Assembly (NCBI GenBank): GCA_016212845.1
Contig: JACRDR010000273.1
Location: 1-15,719 of the forward strand
DNA: 15,719 bases
Direction of reading: 5' to 3'
Source: Elusimicrobiota bacterium
GTDB taxonomy: Bacteria > Elusimicrobiota > Elusimicrobia > UBA1565 > JACRDR01
Shown here: positions 1 to 6,232 of the stretch, piece after piece
How positions within the stretch are numbered: the stretch's first letter is position 1
Layout of the letters: each line of letters starts with the position of its first letter
The notes under the pieces: generated by a model
Database searches by the model: none
What the model was told of the DNA's origin: nothing
What the model saw: the letters and a program-made list of their open reading frames with translations, nothing else
Position numbers and translations under genes: made by a program

Positions 1-14
1 ACCTTGAGGCGGTA

Positions 15-17
15 CTA
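15..17 (-). other. Amber codon TAG replacing a conserved Tyr codon
   Basis: Read on the minus strand, the codons run TTC CGC GAA GAC CTC TAG TAC CGC CTC AAG. This is F-R-E-D-L-stop-Y-R-L-K, against the family motif FREDLYYRL. One base change from TAC or TAT to TAG explains it. TAG ends three other genes here (at 5233, 6221 and 8515), so a general reassignment of TAG is unlikely. It may be a true nonsense mutation or an error at a contig edge. Confidence 0.85.
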
Positions 18-923
18 GAGGTCTTCGCGGAACTTGCCGTCGCGCGCGAGCTTGCCCAAGTCCTTGTTCGTCGCGGTGACGACGCGCGCGGAGATGCGGA
101 CGGGATGGTTGTCGCCCACGCGGCGCACCTCGCTCTCCTGCAGCGCCCGCAGGAGCTTCACCTGAAGGCCCGGCGTGGTCTCGCTGATCTCGTCGAGGAA
201 GATCGTGCCGCCGCTCGCCTCCTCGAAGAGTCCGCGCTTGTTGCGGTCGGCGCCGGTGAAGGCGCCCTTCACGTGGCCGAAAAGTTCGCTTTCGAGCAGG
301 CCTTCGGGCAGCGCGCCGCAGTTGATCGCCACGAAGGCCCCGGAGCGCCGCGCGCTGTTCTCGTGGATCGCGCGCGCGATGAGCTCCTTGCCGGTGCCGG
401 ACTCGCCCTGGATCAGGACGGTCGCGTCGGTGGTGGCGACCTTGCGCACGAGCTCGAGCACCCTTCCCATCTCGGCGCTCGAGTACACGATGCCCTCGAA
501 GCTGTACTTGCCCTTCACTTCCTCGCGCAGGCGGCGCACCTCGCCGCGCAGGCTGCGGTGCTCGAGCGCCTTCTGCAGGACGAGCAGGAGCTCCTCGGGC
601 TGGACGGGCTTGGTGAGGTAGTCGAACGCGCCGTGCTTCATCGCCTCCACCGCGGTGTCGATGGAGCCGTGGCCGGTGATGACGAGCACCTCCGCCTCGG
701 GCTGGGCGCGCTTGGCTTCCCGCAGGACCTGCAGGCCGTCGACGCCGCCGCCGAGGCGCAGGTCGGTGACGATCGCGTCGTAGAGCGAGCCGCCGAGCTT
801 GGAGATCGCGTCCTCGCCGCTCTTGACCGGCTCGACTTCGAATCCGGCGCGCCTGAGCTCGAGCGCGAGCAGCGCCGCTTGGGACTGGTCGTCTTCGACG
901 AGAAGGAGTTTCGATTTGGGCAT
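15..923 (-). CDS. NtrC-type sigma-54 activator response regulator, interrupted by an in-frame amber codon
   Basis: This is a response regulator that would activate sigma-54 RNA polymerase by ATP hydrolysis. An N-terminal receiver domain (about residues 5-120) has the acidic pair D11/D12, phosphoacceptor D54, T83 and K105. The AAA+ domain starts near residue 142, with Walker A GESGTGKE (173-180), the sigma-54 contact loop GAFTGA (220-225) and Walker B IFLDEI (241-246). The frame stops at residue 302, after KFREDL, where the family normally continues YYRL. The bases beyond the stop still encode Y-R-L-K, so the frame itself is kept. The rest of the AAA+ domain and the C-terminal DNA-binding helix-turn-helix lie outside the window or are lost. 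The start ATG lies 1 nt after the kinase stop (TAA-C-ATG) and has no clear Shine-Dalgarno sequence, which suggests translational coupling. The neighbouring sigma-54 promoters are its likely targets (inference). Confidence 0.93.
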   Translation of the reverse strand: MPKSKLLLVEDDQSQAALLALELRRAGFEVEPVKSGEDAISKLGGSLYDAIVTDLRLGGGVDGLQVLREAKRAQPEAEVLVITGHGSIDTAVEAMKHGAFDYLTKPVQPEELLLVLQKALEHRSLRGEVRRLREEVKGKYSFEGIVYSSAEMGRVLELVRKVATTDATVLIQGESGTGKELIARAIHENSARRSGAFVAINCGALPEGLLESELFGHVKGAFTGADRNKRGLFEEASGGTIFLDEISETTPGLQVKLLRALQESEVRRVGDNHPVRISARVVTATNKDLGKLARDGKFREDL

Positions 924-924
924 G

Positions 925-2379
925 TTATTGGATGTAGGGGAGGCGCACGACGAAGGACGCGCCCTTTCCGGGGGCGCTGTCGACCTCGATCGAGCCGCCG
1001 TGCGACTTCACGATGCGGTCGGCGATCGCGAGACCCAGACCCGTGCCTTGCTGCTTGGTGGTCTGGAACGGCTTGAACAGGCCTTCGCGGGCGGAGTCCG
1101 TGATGCCGCTTCCGGTGTCGCGAATCTCGAGACGGACCGAGCCGGCTTCGTGGCCGGTAGAGAGCGTCAGCGTCCCGCCGCCGTCCATCGCCTGGACGCC
1201 GTTGAGCGCGATGTTCCACACGACTTGGCGGACCTGGTCACGGTCGAAAGGGAAAGGGTTGAGGGCGGGGTCGAGAGCGACTTCGACGGACGCGCCCTTG
1301 AGGAGCTCTTGGTTGGAGCGCAGGGTCCGGGCGACATCGTCGACTAAGGCGTTTAGGTCCGCGAGCTCGAGACGCAAGCCGCGGGGGCGGGCGTAGGCGA
1401 GGAAGTTGGTCAGCGTCTCGTTGAGACGCTGGCTCTCGTCGCGCAGGACGCGGTAGACCATGTCGCGGTCGGCCTTGGCGAGCTTCGCGACGGTGAGCTG
1501 CTTGGCCGCCATGACGATGGAGCCCAGGGGGTTGCGGATCTCGTGCGCCACGACGGCCGCCATCTCGCCGAGAGACGCCAGAGCCTCGGCGTTGGCGACG
1601 CGTCCCTGCAGCGCCATCTGGTCGGAGATGTCCATCGCGTTCGACACGTAGCCGAGGATCTCTCCGACGTCGTTTCGCACGGCCGTGATCGTGAGGATCA
1701 CGGGGATCTCGCGTCCGTCCTTGGTGCGGTTGATCAGCTGTCCGCGCCAAAATCCCTTGCCCGGATCGAGGATCTGTCCCCACATCTGCTGGTAGACCTC
1801 CTCGGTGGAATGGGGGGAGCGGAGGATGCGGGGGGTATTTCCGATCGCCTCCTCCCGCGTGAAGCCGTAGGAGCGGGTGAACGCCGCGTTGACGTCTAAG
1901 ATGACGCCGTTGCGGTCGCAGTAGAACATCACGTCGTTGGAGCGCCGGAACGCCTCGAACAGCGCCAGCGCCCGGCGATGCTCGCGGAGCGACTCGCCGA
2001 TGTCGCGGGCGATCACCAGCATGACCTGCTCGGCCCCTTCGCCGATGAGGGAGGCGCGCATTTCCACTTCGAGGGGCTGTCCTCCCTTGGTGCGGAAGGT
2101 GGCGGTCATCGCGGCGGAGCCCCGGGACCGAAGCGACTCGACGAACGGCCGGCTCGGGGCGCTGTCCCGCTTATCGAAGAGGAATTCCGGAAGTTCGCGC
2201 CCGAGGAGTTCTTCCCGGGGGTAGCCGAGCGTGCGGGCGGTGGTGGCGTTGGCCTCCAGCAGGAGGCCCGATTCGATCTCCGCGATCCAGATCATGTCCG
2301 CGGCGAAATCGAACAGCGCGGAAAACCTCCGTGCGTTCACGCTTCTTCCTTTAATATAGTTAGGGTCGGAACCGCTCAT
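925..2379 (-). CDS. Soluble PAS-PAS sensor histidine kinase (NtrB-like)
   Basis: This 484-residue kinase is the likely partner of the adjacent sigma-54 activator. Two PAS domains are visible (about 20-130 and 143-255). They are followed by a HisKA dimerisation helix with H279 in VVAHEIRNPLGS, and an ATPase domain with an N-box (WNIALNGVQAM, N389 and N393), G1 box DTGSGI (421-426) and G2 box GTGLGLAI (445-452). No transmembrane segment or signal peptide is seen, so it should sense a cytoplasmic signal. PAS domains can bind heme, flavin or other ligands, but none can be assigned here. The ATG at 2379 is chosen because GGAG lies 7 nt upstream (minus strand) and the frame further upstream only runs antisense to rpoN. 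It ends 1 nt before the activator start, so the two form an operon, divergent from rpoN. Confidence 0.95.
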   Translation of the reverse strand: MSGSDPNYIKGRSVNARRFSALFDFAADMIWIAEIESGLLLEANATTARTLGYPREELLGRELPEFLFDKRDSAPSRPFVESLRSRGSAAMTATFRTKGGQPLEVEMRASLIGEGAEQVMLVIARDIGESLREHRRALALFEAFRRSNDVMFYCDRNGVILDVNAAFTRSYGFTREEAIGNTPRILRSPHSTEEVYQQMWGQILDPGKGFWRGQLINRTKDGREIPVILTITAVRNDVGEILGYVSNAMDISDQMALQGRVANAEALASLGEMAAVVAHEIRNPLGSIVMAAKQLTVAKLAKADRDMVYRVLRDESQRLNETLTNFLAYARPRGLRLELADLNALVDDVARTLRSNQELLKGASVEVALDPALNPFPFDRDQVRQVVWNIALNGVQAMDGGGTLTLSTGHEAGSVRLEIRDTGSGITDSAREGLFKPFQTTKQQGTGLGLAIADRIVKSHGGSIEVDSAPGKGASFVVRLPYIQ

Positions 2380-2382
2380 GAC

Positions 2383-2407
2383 GCTCCAGATTGGAGCTTT
2401 TGGCTCC
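2383..2407. promoter_or_regulatory. Overlapping inverted repeats over the kinase ribosome-binding site
   Basis: Three related blocks lie in a row: GCTCCA (2383-2388), TGGAGC (2392-2397) and GCTCC (2403-2407). The middle block can pair perfectly with either neighbour, with a 3-nt or a 5-nt loop. In the minus-strand transcript the block at 2383-2388 contains the GGAG Shine-Dalgarno of the kinase. The two hairpins would be mutually exclusive, one hiding and one freeing the ribosome-binding site. The repeat is directly seen. A switch function is inference, and a DNA operator is equally possible. Confidence 0.45.
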
Positions 2408-2417
2408 GAAAACGCGA

Positions 2418-2433
2418 TGGCCGAAACATTGCA
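2418..2433 (+). promoter_or_regulatory. Sigma-54 (-24/-12) promoter of rpoN
   Basis: The element is TGGCCGAAACATTGCA, with GG and GC separated by exactly 10 bases. It fits the TGGCAC-N5-TTGCA type consensus, with TGGC and TTGCA both intact. The expected start of transcription is near 2444, giving a leader of about 26 nt before the rpoN ATG at 2470. It implies that rpoN is transcribed by a sigma-54 polymerase, possibly by its own product. Confidence 0.8.
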
Positions 2434-2444
2434 CCATCCAGAGT

Positions 2445-2456
2445 CGGAACATTCCG
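2445..2456. promoter_or_regulatory. Perfect dyad at the predicted rpoN transcription start
   Basis: CGGAA-CA-TTCCG is a perfect 5-bp inverted repeat with a 2-nt spacer. It sits at about +2 to +13 of the transcript predicted from the -24/-12 element. A site here would suit a repressor of rpoN, but it is short and could be chance. Confidence 0.3.
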
Positions 2457-2469
2457 GCCATTGTACACT

Positions 2470-3549
2470 ATGACCCCTCCACCGGAGCAGAGACTCGGGC
2501 TGCAGACCTCCCAGCGCTTGGCGCTGTTGGGCCGTCTGCGGATGGCCGAATGGATCCAAATGCCGGAGAAGGAGTTCGCGCGGCAGGTCGCGGACATCGA
2601 GCGGGACCCCCTTTTCAACAAGCTGTTCTTCACCGAAGGCTCGGGCGTGATCCGGCGGCAGCGCTGGCCGGGGGGCCGCTACGGCGGCAGTCTCTTCGAG
2701 CTCCAGGAAGGTCTTGTCGCCTCCGGCGAACGAGTGAAGGTCGAGGAGGCGTTGGGCGACAAGGCCGAGGTCCTGCCCCTCATCCGCAAGATGGGCCGCG
2801 AGAACTTCGAGCGCTACTTTCTCTACTGCGACGAGGGCGTGCCGCTCGAGGAGATCGCCAAGCGGACCTCGCTCCCGATCGACGCCGTGCGCAAGATTCA
2901 CGACCTGCTGCTCGATATCGGGGCCCAGGCCGAGTTCTTCCTGCCGCAGCGCGATCCGGGCATGGCTCGTTCTTACTCCTGCCTCGCGAGACTTTCGGTG
3001 GAGGGCGGCGAGGCCTCGTACGAGTTCTTCCAGCCGTACTGGGCGCGCGGCCTGTACCAGGTGCGCTACGACCTGCTCGAGGAGTGGAAGCGCGAGGGCA
3101 AGCTCGATCCGGCGGAGCGCCGTCGCCTGCGCCATCTGCTCAAGCGCATCGAGATCGTCAACCTCCGTCAGAACACGCTTTTCCGGATCCTCGAGAGCCT
3201 GACGCGCCTGCAGACCGAGTACCTGGGCTGCCGCCGCGAGGACCGCAAGCGGCCGATCAGCCTCCGCATGCTGGCGCGCCGCCTGCAGCTCGCGCCCAGC
3301 ACCGTGAGCCGCGCGGTCTCCGGCCGCTCCGTGCGCATGCCGTGGGGCGTCGAGGTCCCTTTGATCACCTTGATGCCCGGCCGACGCAACGTCCTGCGCG
3401 ACGTGCTCGCGATCTGGCTCGCCGAGCCGGGTCCGCGTCCGACCGACAGCGAGCTGGCCCAGCGCCTGCGCCGCGAATACGGCATCCAGGTCTCCCGTCG
3501 CACCGTTAACGCCGCCCGCCACGAAGTCCTGAAGTCCGGCCGCGTCTAA
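2470..3549 (+). CDS. rpoN: Divergent RNA polymerase sigma-54 factor
   Basis: This 359-residue protein is a short sigma-54; family members usually have 430-500 residues. The N-terminus (about 7-52) has the leucine- and glutamine-rich region I pattern, with LQTSQRLALLGRLRMAEWIQ and ERDPLFNKL. A long acidic region II is not seen. A core-binding portion with the family pattern LRQNTLFRILESLTRLQ lies at 232-248. The DNA-binding helix-turn-helix follows (about 262-298, with APSTVSRAVSGRSVRMPWG). The C-terminal RpoN box, normally ARRTVAKYRE, appears as SRRTVNAARHE (342-352): RRTV is kept but KYR is changed. The start ATG is the only one compatible with the promoter at 2418-2433. It has no clear Shine-Dalgarno sequence, so the start is moderately sure. 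It lies between the kinase/activator pair and two operons with sigma-54 promoters, which suggests a dedicated paralog. Whether the genome has a second, standard rpoN cannot be seen. Confidence 0.88.
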   Translation: MTPPPEQRLGLQTSQRLALLGRLRMAEWIQMPEKEFARQVADIERDPLFNKLFFTEGSGVIRRQRWPGGRYGGSLFELQEGLVASGERVKVEEALGDKAEVLPLIRKMGRENFERYFLYCDEGVPLEEIAKRTSLPIDAVRKIHDLLLDIGAQAEFFLPQRDPGMARSYSCLARLSVEGGEASYEFFQPYWARGLYQVRYDLLEEWKREGKLDPAERRRLRHLLKRIEIVNLRQNTLFRILESLTRLQTEYLGCRREDRKRPISLRMLARRLQLAPSTVSRAVSGRSVRMPWGVEVPLITLMPGRRNVLRDVLAIWLAEPGPRPTDSELAQRLRREYGIQVSRRTVNAARHEVLKSGRV

Positions 3550-3568
3550 CCCGCCCCGTCGTTCTCCC

Positions 3569-3600
3569 TCCGGCTTCCAGTCCCGGATAAAACGCTTTTT
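3569..3600 (+). terminator. Possible weak terminator after rpoN
   Basis: A 5-bp stem, TCCGG (3569-3573) with CCGGA (3583-3587), has a 9-nt loop and is followed by a short A/T stretch ending in five T residues at 3596-3600. The stem is weak and the T run is not directly next to it, so read-through from rpoN into operon 1 is possible. Confidence 0.25.
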
Positions 3601-3604
3601 GAAG

Positions 3605-3628
3605 TCCGGAATTGGCGCATCCGTTGCA
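3605..3628 (+). promoter_or_regulatory. Sigma-54 promoter of operon 1
   Basis: The -24/-12 core is TGGCGCATCCGTTGCA (3613-3628), with GG and GC separated by 10 bases. It is preceded by TCCGGAAT (3605-3612). The 23 bases from 3605 to 3627 match the promoter of operon 2 at 22 positions. The predicted transcription start is near 3639, which leaves a 36-nt leader before the HemA-like gene. Any longer reading frame starting upstream would run over the promoter and is not used. Confidence 0.88.
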
Positions 3629-3674
3629 GAAGCATGATTCGGCGGCGGCTGGTTCGTCGCCCTGGAGACATGCG

Positions 3675-4721
3675 ATGAGCGACGCGGAGCGGATCGTAGC
3701 GGTGGGGATCAATCACTTGGGAGCCCCCGTCGCTTGCCGCGAGCGCGCCGCCGTGCCCGCCGCGCGGGTCCCCGAAGCCCTTGCCGAGCTGCAGTCGAGC
3801 CTCGGGCTCGCCGAGTGCGTGATCCTTTCCACCTGCAGCCGCGTCGAGTTCTTCGCGGTGCTGCCCGAGGGGGGCGAGCCGCAGGGGCTCGTCGACTGGT
3901 TCGCCGGCAGGGTCGGTCCCGAAGGACTCTCGAGCATCTACCTGCACCGCGGAGACGCCGCCGTCCGGCACCTCTTTCGCGTCGCGAGCGGCCTCGACAG
4001 CTGGATCATCGGGGAGTCGGAGATCCTCGCGCAGATCAAGCAGGCCTACCAGCTCGCGCAGCAGAACCGGCACACCGGCCGCCACCTAAACCGCCTTTTC
4101 CAGAGCGCGCTCGCGGCGGGGAAGTCCGTTCGCGCCCGCACGGGCATCCAGAACGGCATCCATTCAATCGGAGGGGCCGCCGCGCTGGTGGCCAAAGGGA
4201 TTTTTCGCGAGCCGGGAGGCGAGGTCGTCGTGTTCGGCGCGGGCCAGGCCGCGGAAGCGGTCGTCAGGCACCTCGCCGCGAAGAACTTCTCCCGGATCTC
4301 CGTCGCCAACCGCACGCTCGAGCGCGCGGCCGCCGTCGCCGGTCCCTTGGGCGCCGAGGCGCTCACGCTGGAGCAGGGCTTGGCCCGGCTGGAGAAGGCG
4401 GAGGTCGCGGTGTTCTCGCTTTCCACCGAAGAGGCCTGGCTCACCCGGGAGGCGCTCGAGCCGCTGGCTCGCGGCCGCACTCGCTCCCTTTTCGTCGTGG
4501 ACCTCGGCTTGCCGAGAAACGTGGATCCCGGCTGCGCGAAGCTCGACGGCGTGTACGTGTACGATCTGGACGATCTCAAGCGGATGGTTCGCGAGAGCAT
4601 GGACGGGAAATCCGCCGCGAAGGACCTCGCCGAGGTCTTGGCCGCCGACGAGGCGGCGAAGTGCTGGACGGAATTGAACAAGGCGCCTTGCGCGCCCAAG
4701 GTCTGCGGGAGGGCGTCATGA
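3675..4721 (+). CDS. hemA: HemA-like glutamyl-tRNA reductase, copy 1 (short C-terminus)
   Basis: Glutamyl-tRNA reductase makes glutamate-1-semialdehyde, the first committed precursor of heme by the C5 route. The 348 residues show GINH (11-14), catalytic C54 in STCSRVE (family STCNR), H99 in RHLFRV, the substrate segment GLDSWIIGE (106-114), a Rossmann motif VFGAGQAAEA (187-196), NRT (212-214) and PRNVDP (281-286; family PRDIDP). Normal enzymes have about 420 residues. Here most of the C-terminal dimerisation domain is missing, replaced by a short tail with KAPCAPKVC (C339, C344; also C330). The ATG at 3675 has GGAG 7 nt upstream. The stop overlaps the next start (ATGA, 4718-4721), so the cytochrome gene is translationally coupled. 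It is probably a heme-supply enzyme made on demand for the cytochromes. A regulatory or moonlighting role is possible given the truncation. Confidence 0.9.
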   Translation: MSDAERIVAVGINHLGAPVACRERAAVPAARVPEALAELQSSLGLAECVILSTCSRVEFFAVLPEGGEPQGLVDWFAGRVGPEGLSSIYLHRGDAAVRHLFRVASGLDSWIIGESEILAQIKQAYQLAQQNRHTGRHLNRLFQSALAAGKSVRARTGIQNGIHSIGGAAALVAKGIFREPGGEVVVFGAGQAAEAVVRHLAAKNFSRISVANRTLERAAAVAGPLGAEALTLEQGLARLEKAEVAVFSLSTEEAWLTREALEPLARGRTRSLFVVDLGLPRNVDPGCAKLDGVYVYDLDDLKRMVRESMDGKSAAKDLAEVLAADEAAKCWTELNKAPCAPKVCGRAS

Positions 4722-5233
4722 AACTCCGACTCGGATGGGCGCTGTTGGCGGGCTTGGCCGCGGCCGCGTGGGCCGCGGACCGCAAGGACGCGCGGTTTTA
4801 CTACGACCTGGGTCCGGACGAGGTCGATATCTCGGGCTACTCGGACCAGGCGAAGATCGCCTACCCCGTATTTAAGACGACCTGCTCGCGCTGCCACACG
4901 CTCGCTCGTCCCCTGAACTCTCCGACCGTCGCTCGCGAGGACTGGGAGCGCTACGTGAAGCGGATGCATTTGAAGACGACGTCGAAGAAGGGCACGGCGT
5001 TCTCGAAGGAGGAAGCGAAGGCGATCCTGACCTTCCTCACGGAAGACTCCAAGCGGCGGAAGGTGGACCAGAAGGCGGCGTTCGAGACGAAGACGAAGGA
5101 GCTCCAGTCCAGCTTCAAAGAACTCGAGAAGGAACGCGAGCGGCAAACGACGGAGAACGCGCTGCAGCGGGCGAAGGACCAGACGGACCCGGGCGGGGTG
5201 CACCCGCAGCCGGCTCCGGATGAGCGGCGTTAG
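4718..5233 (+). CDS. Secreted monoheme cytochrome c with C-terminal coiled coil
   Basis: This 171-residue protein has a signal peptide (residues 1-19, cleavage after AWA) and one heme attachment site, CSRCH (56-60). M83 in YVKRMHLK is a likely distal heme ligand. The N-terminal half fits a small class I type cytochrome c fold. From about residue 108 to 155 the sequence is strongly charged (K, E, Q rich) and predicted by eye to be helical or coiled coil. A proline-rich tail follows. It starts inside the stop of the HemA-like gene. It should act in the periplasm, perhaps shuttling electrons to the decaheme protein or docking through the coiled coil. Operon 2 has no counterpart. I know no close named homolog. 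Confidence 0.85.
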   Translation: MKLRLGWALLAGLAAAAWAADRKDARFYYDLGPDEVDISGYSDQAKIAYPVFKTTCSRCHTLARPLNSPTVAREDWERYVKRMHLKTTSKKGTAFSKEEAKAILTFLTEDSKRRKVDQKAAFETKTKELQSSFKELEKERERQTTENALQRAKDQTDPGGVHPQPAPDERR

Positions 5234-5249
5234 CAGCGGAGGCGTGATT

Positions 5250-6221
5250 ATGAGACATCGATTGGCTTGGTCGCCGTGGGCGCTCTTCGCGGCGCTGGTT
5301 TGCTTCGCGGGAGCCGGGTACGCCGAGGATAAACCGGCGGGGACCCGGGTGGCGGAGACCACCCCGGCCTCCGGCAGCAAGGCGGAGTTCGTCGGCGCGG
5401 AGACCTGCATCGGCTGCCATGCCGATAAAGAGTCCTCCTTCAAGCATAGCGTGCACGGATTGGCCTGGCCGAACGCGAAGGGGATCGACTTTTCGCGGTC
5501 GTGCGAGACCTGCCACGGACCGGGCTCGCTGCACGCCGCCGCCGGCGGGGACAAGTCCAACGCGGACTTTTTCACGATCAACAACCCGCGGGAGAAGAAG
5601 GGGCCGGACGCCTCGAAGACTTGTCTCCAATGCCATCAAGGCGGGACCCGGATGCATTGGTCCGGCTCGACGCACGACGCCAAGAACGTCTCTTGCGTTC
5701 AGTGCCACAGCATGCACGCCGAGAAGGTCAACGACGGCAAGTCGCCGATGCTGACGAAGGCCTCCGTCGAGCAGACGTGCTTCCAATGCCACGCCGATAA
5801 GAAGGCGCAGATCAAGAAGTCGGCGCACATGCCGATCGGCGAGGGGAAGATGACGTGCACGAGCTGCCACAACCCGCACGGCTCCCCGGACGAGAAGCTC
5901 ATGGCCAAGAACACGGTCATGGAGACCTGCTACGAGTGCCACGCCGACAAGCGCGGGCCGTTCCTCTGGGAGCATCCGCCGGCCCGTGAGGACTGCCGCA
6001 ACTGCCACAACCCCCACGGGTCGCACAACGACCGGATGCTGATCACGAAGTCGAACCTGCTCTGCCAGCGTTGCCACTCGAACGCGAACCACCCGTCGAA
6101 CAACTACGACGACATCAACATCAACCGGAAGACGCCGCAAATCTTCAACCGCGGCTGCGTGAACTGCCACTCGAAGATCCACGGCTCGAATCATCCGGGC
6201 GGCAAGTACTACCTCAGGTAG
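5250..6221 (+). CDS. Periplasmic decaheme cytochrome c, MtrA/DmsE family, copy 1
   Basis: This 323-residue protein has ten CxxCH motifs, with first cysteines at 53, 85, 125, 149, 177, 203, 227, 249, 272 and 303. A signal peptide ends near AGYA (22-25). Length, heme count and the C-terminal signature GCVNCHSKIHGSNHPGGK are those of DmsE/MtrA decahemes, which sit inside an MtrB-type porin and carry electrons across the outer membrane. The ATG at 5250 is preferred over one 30 nt upstream because GGAGG (5238-5242) lies 7 nt before it and the signal peptide then begins correctly. The porin gene follows after 11 nt. It is very similar to the decaheme encoded at 9694-10650, with all ten heme sites in the same order. 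Confidence 0.96.
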   Translation: MRHRLAWSPWALFAALVCFAGAGYAEDKPAGTRVAETTPASGSKAEFVGAETCIGCHADKESSFKHSVHGLAWPNAKGIDFSRSCETCHGPGSLHAAAGGDKSNADFFTINNPREKKGPDASKTCLQCHQGGTRMHWSGSTHDAKNVSCVQCHSMHAEKVNDGKSPMLTKASVEQTCFQCHADKKAQIKKSAHMPIGEGKMTCTSCHNPHGSPDEKLMAKNTVMETCYECHADKRGPFLWEHPPAREDCRNCHNPHGSHNDRMLITKSNLLCQRCHSNANHPSNNYDDININRKTPQIFNRGCVNCHSKIHGSNHPGGKYYLR

Positions 6222-6232
6222 GGAGGCGAGAC

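Noticed and set aside
15..17. TAG as a reassigned sense codon
   Set aside because: Three other genes in the window end at TAG at positions that fit their families, so general TAG recoding is not supported.
2380..3522. Upstream extension of the histidine kinase frame on the minus strand
   Set aside because: It runs antisense through rpoN and the shared promoter region. The ATG at 2379 has a good ribosome-binding site and is followed at once by the first PAS domain.
3530..3609. Direct repeat TGAAGTCCGG at 3530-3539 and 3600-3609 as an activator-binding pair
   Set aside because: The first copy lies in the rpoN coding end and no such pair occurs before the second promoter. It is too weak to call as an upstream activator site.
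3612..3674. Longer start for HemA copy 1 at a TTG
   Set aside because: The extension would lie on top of the -24/-12 promoter. The ATG at 3675 has GGAG at the right distance and matches the family N-terminus.
3634..3678. Arginine-rich 14-codon leader frame whose TGA overlaps the start of the HemA-like gene
   Set aside because: Its ATG at 3634 lies about 5 bases before the transcription start predicted from the sigma-54 element, so it would not be in the message. No ribosome-binding site was seen.
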